A DNA stretch of 64,000 bases from Maridesulfovibrio sp. Lineage in GTDB: Bacteria > Desulfobacterota > Desulfovibrionia > Desulfovibrionales > Desulfovibrionaceae. The first letter of the stretch is position 1; each line of letters opens with the position of its first letter. The stretch lies in NCBI RefSeq assembly GCF_963677005.1, contig NZ_OY781616.1, forward strand, positions 1,839,501 through 1,903,500. The letters run 5' to 3'. Position numbers and translations under genes: made by a program. A model generated the notes under the pieces. It ran no database searches, had not been told where the DNA came from, and was given only the letters and a program-made list of their open reading frames with translations. Shown here one piece after another: positions 32,605 through 41,309 of this stretch.

Positions 32605-34806
32605 TTAAAAAAGCTTTTTGAGGGTATTTCCAAGCTCCTGAACCGGGTTCTTGTCCTTGGATTCAGTCCCGGAACTCTTCTTTCCGGAAAGTGTGTTGCC
32701 TATGCCTTCAAGGACATTTCCCACGCCTTCAATCACGCTACCGACAATCTTGAAACCGGATTTGGCAAGAATCACGGTAAACTTGGGCAGGTCAACCATA
32801 ACGGAAGGATCGGCAACCTCCCCGGTCACGGTAAAAGGAACAGTCAGTCCGATAAGATCGTCCATACCCTTTCCGCCCTGACCTTCCAGTGTTCCAACAA
32901 TCTTGGCATCAAGAGCGTAATCTATTTTCATGGTATTCAGATCAAGCGATCCTTGACCTGCAGCGCGCAGCAACGGGGACTGCATGACCAGATCCTTGTT
33001 TACGGCCACTCCGTTTTTTATGGTGGCGGTAGCGGAAACCTCTCCGAATTCAGTTCTCTTGCTGTCTCTCTTTCCGAACGCCCCGCCGGTCAATATGGAA
33101 AAGGCATCTCCGGCCAGATAAAGCATATCGAATCCGGAAACATAACCGTCAAGGACCTTGAAACCGAGCTTCCCGTTCAGATTGGCATAAATCGCCTTCA
33201 GGTCATTTCCTTTGGTGTTAAGTCCGGTATTGAAATCCACCTTACCGGAAAAGCTGTCCTTTCCGGTCATATCCTGAGCAAGCACCGCCCCATCCAGACC
33301 GCTGAGCGATGCGGACGTGGAAATAACCGGGAGCTTACCGCGCACATCAACAACGGCGGAGCTTGTGAAAGAGCCTTTTGCCAGGTTGAACGAAGCCGGC
33401 TTTACGGTCAGAACCCCGTCCTTTGCCCGCGCCTTGATAATCAGGTCCGTAAGTTTTGCCTTTGACGCAACCAGACTCTTCACGGACAGATCAGCCTTGA
33501 GGGTAAGCTTGCGCAGCAATTCAACCGGGATCAGCCCCTGATCTTCTGTGGCAGGTTCTGCTTTACCTTCTTTTTCAGCTGCGGATTTGCTTTCGGCCTT
33601 TTTCTTTTCAGCCGGTGGAAGATACCTGTCCACGTCAATGGAATCGACATCAACCTGCGCCACGATGTTCGGGCGATCCGGGGTTGCGATGGAGAACAGC
33701 CCCTTTACAGTAGTCTCATCAAGATTGACCAGCAGGTCCTTGATCTCTGCGGAACTTTTGGTTCCGGAAAAATTGAAATTCATCCCGACCGAGGTCAACG
33801 CCTTGGCGTCCGCTGTTTTCAGCGGTGTTCCCATCCTTTTCAGGGAATCTTTCAGATTAAAGGACGGGACATTGATGTCACCGGAAAATTTCATTTTTTT
33901 ATTACCAAGATCGGAAGCCTTAAGATTGCCTTCCGCCCTCAGGCCATATGCCTCAAGAACGAGCCCGGATACATCCGCCGACTCTTTGAGCAGATCAAAA
34001 GCAGCATCACCGGAAATTTTGACCGTGCCTTTGCCCCCCGGAACAGCCTGCCCCGAAGCCTCAACTACAACACTCAATCCGGTGACTCCGGCCTTTTTGA
34101 AATCTTCGAAAAGTTCAGCCTTGCCGGAAACATTGATATCAGCATTTATTTCAGGACGGGTGGAGGAAGCGGCAACATGGATTTTAAAAGTAAACGGGTC
34201 CCCCGGTGCAAATCCATTCACATTAATATCGCAGTCGTCTATGGCCTGCCGAATGTCTTCCATCCTGTCATCCCAGACAATTTGCGCGTTTTCGATATTT
34301 ATTCCGGCCACGGAAATCGGAATTGATGCACCACCCTTTTCCGCTTTGGTTTCCTTTGAATCGGAAGGAGTTGCAGCTTCCGCCTGTGCCGAAGCTTCTT
34401 CCGCTTTTACAAGATCATCCCAGTTTGTTTTTCCCTGTTTGTCACGCATCAAGTAAAGCTGGAGATCAGCCACATCAATGTTATTGAGCTCGATTGACCC
34501 GAAAATAAGGGGGACGAGTTTCAGGCTTACATCAGCGGATTTCAGGCTGAGCATATCCTGACCTTCGAATCCCTTGGCATTGGAAAGGGCCAAACCACCG
34601 GTTCGCACCCCGATCCAGGGAAAGACGGAGAGAGAAAGATCTCCCTTGAAAACAAGTTCACGCCCGGTTTTATCCCGAACAATTTTTGAAATATCATCCT
34701 TGTAATCATTCGGATCAATCAAAACAGTCGCCAGCACCATGGCTGCCGCAATAACCGTAACCAGACCAGCTACAATCCAAATGGCAATTTTGGATACTTT
34801 TCCCAT
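32605..34806 (-). CDS. AsmA-family envelope protein
   Basis: 733 residues. N-terminal membrane anchor (KIAIWIVAGLVTVIAAAMVL) followed at once by the AsmA start ATVLIDPNDYKDDISKIVRD and GRELVFKGDLSLSVFPWIGV. A long periplasmic beta-rich body has alternating strand patterns, with a low-complexity Ala/Glu/Lys linker (about 140-158, and again near 400-420). A typical C-terminal AsmA part comes after: FSGKVDFNTGLNTKGNDLKA, then VNKDLVMQSPLLRAAGQGSL and LTVPFTVTGEVADPSV. Relatives are now viewed as bridge-like lipid-transfer or outer-membrane assembly factors. The C-terminus ends KKLF. Single-gene unit with its own terminator. Confidence 0.9.
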   Translation of the reverse strand: MGKVSKIAIWIVAGLVTVIAAAMVLATVLIDPNDYKDDISKIVRDKTGRELVFKGDLSLSVFPWIGVRTGGLALSNAKGFEGQDMLSLKSADVSLKLVPLIFGSIELNNIDVADLQLYLMRDKQGKTNWDDLVKAEEASAQAEAATPSDSKETKAEKGGASIPISVAGINIENAQIVWDDRMEDIRQAIDDCDINVNGFAPGDPFTFKIHVAASSTRPEINADINVSGKAELFEDFKKAGVTGLSVVVEASGQAVPGGKGTVKISGDAAFDLLKESADVSGLVLEAYGLRAEGNLKASDLGNKKMKFSGDINVPSFNLKDSLKRMGTPLKTADAKALTSVGMNFNFSGTKSSAEIKDLLVNLDETTVKGLFSIATPDRPNIVAQVDVDSIDVDRYLPPAEKKKAESKSAAEKEGKAEPATEDQGLIPVELLRKLTLKADLSVKSLVASKAKLTDLIIKARAKDGVLTVKPASFNLAKGSFTSSAVVDVRGKLPVISTSASLSGLDGAVLAQDMTGKDSFSGKVDFNTGLNTKGNDLKAIYANLNGKLGFKVLDGYVSGFDMLYLAGDAFSILTGGAFGKRDSKRTEFGEVSATATIKNGVAVNKDLVMQSPLLRAAGQGSLDLNTMKIDYALDAKIVGTLEGQGGKGMDDLIGLTVPFTVTGEVADPSVMVDLPKFTVILAKSGFKIVGSVIEGVGNVLEGIGNTLSGKKSSGTESKDKNPVQELGNTLKKLF

Positions 34807-35012
34807 AAGTTCCCCGCTTGGTATAGACTGAAAAAGCAGTACAAATTCATTTAAAAATCAGATGCAAAAAAACACATCAGCTTCAGTATATCTTCACAGC
34901 AGATAAAATCAAATCTTATTATAGATAATAGAACTCGTTTCAGAAACAAGTCTCAACGGATCACATTCAAGCGGCTATTGCCAACTGCTGCGGAATCGGG
35001 CAATAAGTCGTC

Positions 35013-35807
35013 ATGAAAAATAAGTGGTTTCTTCTTCTGGCGAGTATTGTTTCGTATGCCCTGTATCTTATCACCATGGTCAGCCTGCCTCATTTTCTGG
35101 ACGGTGTTTTGGGCTTCTGGCCCGAAGAACTGGGATACCGATTTGCAATAAAACTGAAAGGCAATACCCCTCTGCTATATTTCTGCATCGGACATATGGC
35201 AATTTTCGGGGCTGCCATTCCCCTAACCATCGCCAAGATCTTCAAGTTGAAACCGCACAGGAAAGTGCCGGGAAAAATACTCTGGCCGAGCATAATCGTT
35301 TTGCTGGGGGCATTCTTTTTTTACGCCAGCTATCAGGGATTCCTGATGAACATGCTTCACCCGGACCCGGACCCGCCATACATGACGGAAGCTTTTTTCT
35401 ATATCTTTCCATTGGCTTTGGGATTTTCAGCATATTCCTGCTTTCTTCTGCCCAGAGCCATAATGTTTCTGCTGGATCAGAACAGATTCTCCCCTGTCAT
35501 TGAAGCTCTTGTTGCAGCCGGAACAATGTTCATATCGTGGAAAGTCTACAACCTTGATCCGCACATACTCCCGGAAAAAATATTCTGGACCGGGATGGTA
35601 ATTGCCGCGGCCGGAGCACTTTCCCGGTCATTCTACATGTCATTTGCAGCCTGCTTCGCAACCCTGTACGGAGCAGCGATGGTACATCCCGTTTTTTACC
35701 ACATCCCCTGGGAACCCATTCTGCCGGGATTCATTGTCGCTTTCAGCGCCTTCTGTCTATACCTTCACTCCCGCGATACAAGGATATTTCCGCCCCCCCA
35801 GAGCTGA
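35013..35807 (+). CDS. Integral membrane protein of unknown function
   Basis: 264 residues, about seven hydrophobic segments: FLLLASIVSYALYLITMVSL, FCIGHMAIFGAAIPLTIAKI, IIVLLGAFFFYASYQGFLMN, FYIFPLALGFSAYSCFLLPR, VIEALVAAGTMFISWKVY, TGMVIAAAGALSRSFYMSFA and GFIVAFSAFCLYLHSRDT. Loops are short and contain HPDPDPPYM. I do not recognise the family. It stands alone with a terminator behind it. Confidence 0.75.
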   Translation: MKNKWFLLLASIVSYALYLITMVSLPHFLDGVLGFWPEELGYRFAIKLKGNTPLLYFCIGHMAIFGAAIPLTIAKIFKLKPHRKVPGKILWPSIIVLLGAFFFYASYQGFLMNMLHPDPDPPYMTEAFFYIFPLALGFSAYSCFLLPRAIMFLLDQNRFSPVIEALVAAGTMFISWKVYNLDPHILPEKIFWTGMVIAAAGALSRSFYMSFAACFATLYGAAMVHPVFYHIPWEPILPGFIVAFSAFCLYLHSRDTRIFPPPQS

Positions 35808-35820
35808 ACCAATTGATTAA

Positions 35821-35860
35821 AAAAGGGGAAACATCGGCATTAACCGGCGTTTCCCCTTTT
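35821..35860. terminator. Bidirectional intrinsic terminator
   Basis: AAAAGGGGAAAC (35821-35832) pairs with GTTTCCCCTTTT (35849-35860). A/T tails on both sides let it serve both the membrane-protein gene and the converging merR gene. Confidence 0.85.
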
Positions 35861-35885
35861 CATTATCACAATAATCCAAAATATA

Positions 35886-36287
35886 TCAGCCGAGCAGTTT
35901 CCTGATCTCCTGCAGTTCCGCTCTTACCTCACGCAAAATTTTCCTTTCCGGGATCATTTCCGATTCATTCCCGATGCGCAAAAGCGGCAGTTGATCTACG
36001 GGGGCCGGAGATGCGGCTCTATTCTGTTCAGCACAATTGCCGTTCTCTGAACCTTCAAGTCGCTTGCGGGCACCTTCTATGGTCAATCCTTCGTCATGAA
36101 GCAATCCCTTGATCCGGCGGATCAGCGAAATATGCTCATCGCTGTAGAGACGCTGTCCGGAAAGGGTCCGGATAGGCTCCAGCTGCTCGAACTCCCCTTC
36201 CCAAAAACGCAGGACATAGGACTTCAGCCCGACAAGTTTGGCCGCCTGCCCGATCTTATATGTTTTCTCTTCAATCTGTCCTGACAT
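35886..36287 (-). CDS. MerR-family transcriptional regulator
   Basis: About 133 residues from ATG at 36287; the frame is open 24 codons upstream but the MerR core starts soon after MSGQIEEK. Winged HTH: YKIGQAAKLVGLKSYVLRFW, EGEFEQLEPIRTLSGQRLYS, then DEHISLIRRIKGLLHDEGLT. The C-terminal part is a linker and a coiled-coil-like helix (ERKILREVRAELQEIRKLLG). No metal-binding cysteines are seen, so it is unlikely to be a metal sensor. No Shine-Dalgarno was found near the chosen start. Confidence 0.85.
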   Translation of the reverse strand: MSGQIEEKTYKIGQAAKLVGLKSYVLRFWEGEFEQLEPIRTLSGQRLYSDEHISLIRRIKGLLHDEGLTIEGARKRLEGSENGNCAEQNRAASPAPVDQLPLLRIGNESEMIPERKILREVRAELQEIRKLLG

Positions 36288-36535
36288 AGAATATCTTAGT
36301 ATCAGAGAGGCACTCCTTAGAAAAGCCCAAAAGAGCCGAATATCTGCCGAACAGAACAAACTTTCCCTCTACAGAGCATAGCCCGAAAACACCAGCCAAC
36401 AACCCCGCTAAACGGTTCAACCGGCTGATTATTTAGAAGAACAGACAGAATCAACAAAAAATCTAAAAAGCAGCTTGACAGCAAAGCCCCTCTCACGTAG
36501 AACCTGCTTCGTCGACAGCGAGTCGGCCCAAAAAT

Positions 36536-36610
36536 AGGCGCGTAGCTCAGGGGGAGAGCGCTTGCTTGACACGCAAGAGGTCAGCAGTTCAAAGCTGCTC
36601 GTGCCTACCA
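36536..36610 (+). tRNA. tRNA-Val (anticodon GAC), CCA encoded
   Basis: 75 nt folding into a full cloverleaf. The acceptor stem AGGCGCG pairs with CGTGCCT, followed by A and CCA. D-arm TAGCTCAGGGGGAGAG; anticodon stem CTTGC/GCAAG with loop TTGACAC (anticodon GAC); T-arm with GTTCAAA. Its 3' part is duplicated at 39709-39757, marking it as the insertion site of an accessory element. Confidence 0.95.
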
Positions 36611-36620
36611 GGTAAATTAT

Positions 36621-36654
36621 AAGGACTTACGATGAAAATCGTGAGTCCTTTTTT
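36621..36654 (+). terminator. Terminator of tRNA-Val
   Basis: AAGGACTTACGAT, GAAA loop, ATCGTGAGTCCTT, then T-run. A second copy of this hairpin follows the tRNA-3' duplicate at 39765-39799. Confidence 0.9.
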
Positions 36655-36789
36655 CGTTGGGTCAACACAAGGGTCAACATCTGGAGATCTTATAGTGATC
36701 CTGTTTGGTTTTACAGTGATCCGTAAATGCTTCCCTGACTGCTTGCCTTGGCAAGCTGTATCCCACATATTTTAGTTACAATTACGATT

Positions 36790-36817
36790 AAAAAAATCCA
36801 GCCTCCCGGGAGACTGG
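36790..36817 (-). terminator. Terminator after the Rhs/partner operon
   Basis: Minus strand CCAG-T-CTCCCGGGAG-G-CTGG hairpin (36798-36817) followed by a T-run (A-run 36790-36796 on the plus strand), 10 nt after the partner gene stop. The 170 bp between the tRNA terminator and here holds repeated GGGTCAAC words and no gene. Confidence 0.8.
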
Positions 36818-36825
36818 CTTTAAAT

Positions 36826-37461
36826 TTACTCTTCAACCAAAGTAGACGTAAGTTTGTTTGAACTGGGAGCTAAGCTCTCTTCTCGGATAATACCCAACCC
36901 AGAAGCCACCACGTATAATTTCTCAATGTGCATCCCTGCAAGATCAAGTGAATACTTAACGTGTACAAGTTTGCGTAACTTACCCAGAACTACTCTTTCC
37001 TCTTCTTTAACAATCACATAGTCAGCTTTCACCTTCCCGGTCGAAGACCAGATAAGCTGGCTCCATTCTCTATTATTTAAGTCAAGAATAATATTTTCAT
37101 TCTTTTTGCCCTTGTTGAAAATTAATTTTCCATCTTCAGCTGTGAGGTAGTAACGATACATTGTTTCTTCCGGAAGATCATCCGCATAGCGAACTCCTTC
37201 AGGAAGCTTAGTTTTTAGTCTCTCGCCCGGTGAAACTTTTCTTACTTTAGGTAACTTCGTCCATTCTTCAATAACATAGCTTCCATCATCATTCACCGTA
37301 GTGCATATTACCCTTTTGGTGATCCCAAAATCACTTAATTTTAATTTTATGCTTTCTCCTGGCTGTGGCCCTAAAAACTGAGACACATCAGAAGAAGCCC
37401 AAACAGTTTGGGAAACTAAAACCAAAACAACCAATACGGCATTAATTATTACTGAGTACAA
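36826..37461 (-). CDS. Exported protein overlapping the Rhs gene; putative immunity/partner
   Basis: About 211 residues if started at the TTG at 37461 (AGGAAAG upstream); in-frame ATGs at 37506 and 37512 are alternatives. It begins with a hydrophobic export signal (SVIINAVLVVLVLVSQTVWA, cleavage after VWA). The mature part (about 190 residues) is predicted beta-rich: ESIKLKLSDFGITKRVICTT, MYRYYLTAEDGKLIFNKGK, GKLRKLVHVKYSLDLAG, IEKLYVVASGLGIIREESL. I do not recognise a family. It overlaps the Rhs 3' end by 20 bp or more, the usual place for an immunity gene. An exported immunity protein would imply a toxin acting in the periplasm or envelope (inference). Confidence 0.65.
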   Translation of the reverse strand: MYSVIINAVLVVLVLVSQTVWASSDVSQFLGPQPGESIKLKLSDFGITKRVICTTVNDDGSYVIEEWTKLPKVRKVSPGERLKTKLPEGVRYADDLPEETMYRYYLTAEDGKLIFNKGKKNENIILDLNNREWSQLIWSSTGKVKADYVIVKEEERVVLGKLRKLVHVKYSLDLAGMHIEKLYVVASGLGIIREESLAPSSNKLTSTLVEE

Positions 37462-39397
37462 CGGTCTTTCCTGTCCCCGGATGATAGGTAAATACAAAAT
37501 CTCCATGTTCAATATTTCTACCTTGGCAAATCACTGTGACATCTGTCTCAACGACATCGGTCTCATCGACTTGCCGGGTTTCAGTTTTATTTAACAATTC
37601 TGTCTTTGAGTCCTCACATTCCCTGACCCTTCTTTTGGTCCTTTGTTCCTCTGCCGTATAATATTTTCGCCAATATGCAGAACCCCCAGACCCTACAATG
37701 AAAGCACGGATATATTCATAATAAATATCAGTTTCTCTCACTTTTTCCCATTTTGTGACTTCCTCCCAGACAACGCACTCAATTAGTCGACATCGACAAT
37801 TCGGATGCGGCCTTTTCACCGCAGGGGTATCGAAGTATTCACCATCCAATTTTTTGCATTCAGCACATGCCCCATCACTCGCTTGCCACCGATAGAAAAT
37901 CCCTAAAACAGTTCGCTCAGGAGGAAAATCGATAGGCCCAACTCCACCGGTCATCAACCCATCAGGATCATTAAAATTAATCGGATCATCCAAGCAATAC
38001 CCATAAACATCCACATCACCGCCACCATATCCAAGCGGATCTTGGGCTGTAAAACGCCCAATCTCGGAATCATACTCGCGGAAACCGAAATGAACCAACC
38101 CGGTATCTTTATCAGTAAGCCCGGATGCAAAGCCAAGCGGCAGATAAAACTGCTCATTTGTATCCACCAACACATTTCCAAACGAATCGTATATAATTCG
38201 CTTTATCTCATTTCCCTGATCATCAGCAACCATAAAAACCGATCCGACCTGATCAACTGCCAGATAGAACGTCTTACCCTCGGATGTCATGATAATCTGG
38301 TCAGACTCTTCATCGTGGGTAAAAGTTATTTTATTCTTACCCGTTCCGTCAGCGATTGCTTCAATAGTCTTGAAATCTTTCCACTTATATTTTTCGACAA
38401 TCTCACCGTTAATTTTCTTAGCAATGCGCACACCACGTTTATCGAAAACGTATTTAATAATTCGACCATCAGGCAGAACAACCTTACAGAGCTGACCATT
38501 GGACAGGTATTCGTATTGAGTAACCCTATTTTTGACTTTCTTCTCAGACAGGCTTCCATAAGCATTGTATGTGTATGTGGTATCACCAGCCTGTAGAAGA
38601 CGAAGCTTATCATCATACTCGTAGTGCCTACGCCCAGAATGCAATGTTTCAGAAACTAACCGCTCGCCCTGCGCTCCGTACTGGTACTGCTCAACAAGAC
38701 GATCTCCCTCCCAAACCTTATTCAGTCTCCCGCCTGCATCATATCCATATTGGAGATGAAGATCATTCGGATCAAACGCGAGCAACCTCTCAAATATGCG
38801 CCACTTTTCATCACGTGCAGCAGCCAGAATGGAGAAGGGCTTATCAGCTCCGGGGACAGTAAAAGCGATGGTACGAACCTTTTCATCAGGATCAATTTCA
38901 ATACCATCCTTGGCTAGTTCGTCCTGAATACTTTCTCCGGTTCCAGCTTGTACATATGGATGAAGCGGATGTTGAGAATGCTGATGATTAACACTTGCTG
39001 TGGCTGCACTAAATTCTGCTACAGCTTTCCTTCCGTAGTCCGTTTCAGCCAGTCCGCGAACAACGGGCAGGTTTGGATTCTGTTCCATAAACTGAGCATG
39101 GACCATTCGCTTCAGTTTGGCGAAAATAGCTTTGGATTGCTCCTGCTCGTATAACTTCTGATCCCATCTACGTTTGGTCTCCGGCTTCATCATAGATGAA
39201 TAAAGTTTGTCTCCCATTGAAAATTCTGAAAAATCAACTCTCGGCTCTTTCAGTTCCTCACCTGTTCTGCGGTCAACTATCTTCCAAAGATTTTCGATCT
39301 GCATTTCCGCTGGTTCGGTTTCACCGTACAGCACCAGACCAGTTGTCAATTCACTGCGGGGTCTAAGCTCCATCCGGTAATTAGTGAAAGATTTCAT
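37442..39397 (-). CDS. Compact Rhs/YD-repeat protein with variable C-terminal (putative toxin) domain
   Basis: 651 residues; ATG at 39397 with GGAGG 6-7 nt upstream. Residues 1-200 are not Rhs-like. About 210-480 carry YD repeats (YGYDAGGRLNKVWEGDRLVE, YEYDDKLRLLQAGDTTYTYN, YEYLSNGQLCKVVLPDGRII) and the Rhs core end: IIYDSFGNVLVDTNEQFYLP, YDSEIGRFTAQDPLGYGGGD, then DPINFNDPDGL near 481. The next 170 residues are unrelated to Rhs and form the C-terminal tip. They start with a zinc-ligand-like motif ACAECKKLDGEYF...RPHPNCRC, as in phage Mu gpF-type minor head proteins, then a charged region with no recognised toxin fold. Far smaller than classic Rhs (about 1400). It lies between tRNA-Val and its partial duplicate. 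Confidence 0.85.
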   Translation of the reverse strand: MKSFTNYRMELRPRSELTTGLVLYGETEPAEMQIENLWKIVDRRTGEELKEPRVDFSEFSMGDKLYSSMMKPETKRRWDQKLYEQEQSKAIFAKLKRMVHAQFMEQNPNLPVVRGLAETDYGRKAVAEFSAATASVNHQHSQHPLHPYVQAGTGESIQDELAKDGIEIDPDEKVRTIAFTVPGADKPFSILAAARDEKWRIFERLLAFDPNDLHLQYGYDAGGRLNKVWEGDRLVEQYQYGAQGERLVSETLHSGRRHYEYDDKLRLLQAGDTTYTYNAYGSLSEKKVKNRVTQYEYLSNGQLCKVVLPDGRIIKYVFDKRGVRIAKKINGEIVEKYKWKDFKTIEAIADGTGKNKITFTHDEESDQIIMTSEGKTFYLAVDQVGSVFMVADDQGNEIKRIIYDSFGNVLVDTNEQFYLPLGFASGLTDKDTGLVHFGFREYDSEIGRFTAQDPLGYGGGDVDVYGYCLDDPINFNDPDGLMTGGVGPIDFPPERTVLGIFYRWQASDGACAECKKLDGEYFDTPAVKRPHPNCRCRLIECVVWEEVTKWEKVRETDIYYEYIRAFIVGSGGSAYWRKYYTAEEQRTKRRVRECEDSKTELLNKTETRQVDETDVVETDVTVICQGRNIEHGDFVFTYHPGTGKTVVLSNN

Positions 39398-39476
39398 TCT
39401 TTCCTCCAGTCTTAAAGGTTGTTGGGGAGTGCCCAGAATCCTTGTGATCCAAAACAGCCCTCCCCTTTGACCTCAA

Positions 39477-39556
39477 AATTAAATGACAAAACGGACCTGA
39501 ATCAGCTAACTCAGGTCCGCCTTGAAAGGAAAAATAAACGATTTAAAATTGTCTCA
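39477..39556. repeat. Dispersed 80-bp intergenic repeat, copy 1
   Basis: Upstream of the Rhs gene. Begins AATTAAATG, contains the hairpin CGGACCTGA...TCAGGTCCG (39492-39519), the box GGAAAAAT and ends TTGTCTCA. An equally long copy lies at 51731-51810. Confidence 0.7.
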
Positions 39557-39708
39557 ACATCATCCCACAAGCCCCAGAATCATCCCCGAAAAACAGGGTC
39601 AACCGGGACGGCCAGCCAATGCCTATAACACCCCTATTACATCACTGAAAAATGTTGACCTTCAAAAAAATAGACCAATAAATACAAACAGTTAAGGCCG
39701 TACCCCTG
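39557..39708. other. Spacer between repeat and tRNA duplicate
   Basis: Non-coding, AT-rich. It holds single GGGTCAAC and GTTGACC words like those after the tRNA-Val terminator. Nothing else recognisable. Confidence 0.4.
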
Positions 39709-39799
39709 TGCTTGACACGCAAGAGGTCAACAGTTCAAAGAAGCTCGTGCCGACCAGAGAATTCAAGGACTTACGTTAATAAATCGTAAGTCCTTTTTT
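39709..39799 (+). repeat. Duplicated 3' half of tRNA-Val plus its terminator (att-like direct repeat)
   Basis: 39709-39757 matches tRNA-Val 36563-36611 over 49 nt with about four differences, including the anticodon loop and T-arm. After a few bases comes a copy of the tRNA terminator: AAGGACTTACG / CGTAAGTCCTT (39765-39795) with a T-run. The 5' half is absent, so it is not a functional tRNA. Such direct repeats are the mark of integration at the 3' end of a tRNA. The enclosed segment is about 3.15 kb and has no integrase. Confidence 0.85.
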
Positions 39800-39841
39800 A
39801 TCAGGATTCTTCACTGCCCTTTCTTTGAGGTAGAGCCATTT

Positions 39842-40603
39842 ACTGTTGCCGATTCCTCAGGAAACAGTGTACAGGAAGTCCTATATGATTCTTTCGGAGT
39901 TATGATACAAAACAGCCATCCCGAACTAGTGCTCCCGCTCGGCTTTGCCGGGGGACTATGTGATTCCGATACCGGGCTGATCCATTTCGGCTACCGAGAA
40001 TACGATCCGACCATTGGTAGATTCATTTCTCCTGATCCTTTGGGGTATGCTGGCGGTGATGTGGATCTTTATGGTTACTGCGGAGATGACCCGGTTAACT
40101 TTATCGACCGTATGGGTCTGAGTGACACCAGTGAGGCGCAGGAGGAAGACGAGGGCGAAGGAACTGAGCCTGAAAAGGAAGACGAAAATTTCTTTTGGAC
40201 GGTAACTCCCAAAGAGAATGCCTGCGAAAAATGTCAGGCACTCAAAGGAAAAACCTTTAAGAAAGAACCTGAAAGACCGCACCCCAACTGTAAGTGCGAA
40301 ATCAAGAGACATTTCAAGGGCATCACTATTATGGGTAAACTTGATGGTCAAGGCAGCAGCGAAAGTCATAAATTCGGTGCCGGGCAGAAAATCGTTGTTG
40401 AAGTGAGGAATCTCGGCCCCTTTTTTGCCGGGGCAAGAATTCAGGTTGACGGCGATGTGGAGGAAAATACTGGACATATGGCTCCGGGCCAGTCCAAGTC
40501 TTTTGATTTTACGAAATTCGGCGAGATACCGGTGCCATGGGAAGTGGCGATCACCTGCGATGGAGCCGACAATTCCAGTATTCTTTATTTCATAAGGGGT
40601 TAA
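39842..40603 (+). pseudogene. Headless Rhs fragment: core end plus toxin-like tip
   Basis: The frame joins the Rhs core at TVADSSGNSVQEVLYDSFGV, equivalent to about residue 400 of the Rhs at 37442, and runs to a TAA. Core end: YREYDPTIGRFISPDPLGYA, DDPVNFIDRMGL. The tip (about 155 residues) is an acidic linker, then ACEKCQALKGKTF...RPHPNCKC, the same Cys/His motif as the first Rhs tip, then a different domain ending WEVAITCDGADNSS. The 5' part is missing and no good start exists (ATG at 39902 is the first). It is the kind of orphan Rhs tip that is silent until recombined behind a full Rhs gene (known for rhs loci; inference here). Confidence 0.8.
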
Positions 40604-41050
40604 ATGAAATTCACAACATTCTTTCTACTCATCGCACTGTTCATACCAACGAATAGCTGGGCACAATCTATATTGCCGCTCTCTTGCGATGATGTAACCA
40701 AAATTGAGGTCTGGCGTCTTCGTGGAGAAGTTTGGCACTGTCCAACCAAAGAAGGCTATCATTATATAGTCATGGCCTACCTGACGAAGGAGGCCCTGAC
40801 ACGATCGGCTCAAATATATGAGGAGGCTGAAGAAACTATCGTTATGGTCGATAATTGCAAGGTTTTCACTAGACATGTGCAAATTAAGGCTCAAGGTAGA
40901 CTCATACAGAGTGATGCTCCCACCTGGGACAACTTCCGTGGTTACAAAGCAGTCATCATAAGTAAGAAAACCAAGGAAGGGGCCTTTGAAGCTGCCCGGC
41001 TGATCTGCCCAAGCAAAGCACCAACGGTTATGCTTACAGATGGAAGCTGA
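40604..41050 (+). CDS. Exported 148-residue protein, putative immunity copy 1
   Basis: Starts at the base after the orphan Rhs stop (TAA then ATG), with AAGGGG 5 nt upstream. Sec signal FFLLIALFIPTNSWA with cleavage after SWA. The mature part has four conserved Cys (SCDDVTKIE, WHCPTKEGYHYIVMAYL, DNCKVFTRHVQI, LICPSKAPTV), so disulfide-bonded. No known family recognised. Nearly the same as the protein at 41310. Its position directly behind a toxin-like tip suggests a cognate immunity protein in the periplasm. Confidence 0.75.
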   Translation: MKFTTFFLLIALFIPTNSWAQSILPLSCDDVTKIEVWRLRGEVWHCPTKEGYHYIVMAYLTKEALTRSAQIYEEAEETIVMVDNCKVFTRHVQIKAQGRLIQSDAPTWDNFRGYKAVIISKKTKEGAFEAARLICPSKAPTVMLTDGS

Positions 41051-41111
41051 CTCTAGGTTGAAAAAATCAAGAAGCCCCGTCAGCACTTGCTGCGGTGCTT
41101 CTGTTTTACCC

Positions 41112-41309
41112 GGCTTTATCTCCCCCTTTGTTTCCGGAGCTAAAATTCAGGTTGACGGCAGTGTAGGTGAATATTCCGGGTGGATGGCTCCGGGAATGTC
41201 GGAATCTTTTGAATTCACGAAATTTTGCGAAATACCGGTGCCATGGGAAGTGGCGATCACCTGTGATGGAGCCGACAATTGCAGTGTTTTTTATCCCATA
41301 AGAGGTTAA
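41112..41309 (+). pseudogene. Duplicated 3' end of the toxin-like tip
   Basis: 66 codons matching the last part of the orphan Rhs tip: GAKIQVDGSVGEYSGWMAPG, EFTKFCEIPVPWEVAITCDG, ADNCSVFYPIRG. No start or upstream tip domain. It brings the second copy of the 148-residue gene with it, so it marks a tandem duplication of about 706 bp. A hairpin (AGAAGCCCCG...GGTGCTTCT) sits just before it near 41070-41103. Confidence 0.75.

Noticed and set aside
36655-36825. Integrase remnant next to tRNA-Val
   Set aside because: The repeated GGGTCAAC words suggested one, but no integrase-like translation is found in either strand.
39709-39757. Second tRNA-Val gene
   Set aside because: Only the 3' half is present; acceptor 5' strand and D-arm are missing and the T-arm is mutated, so it is an att-like remnant.
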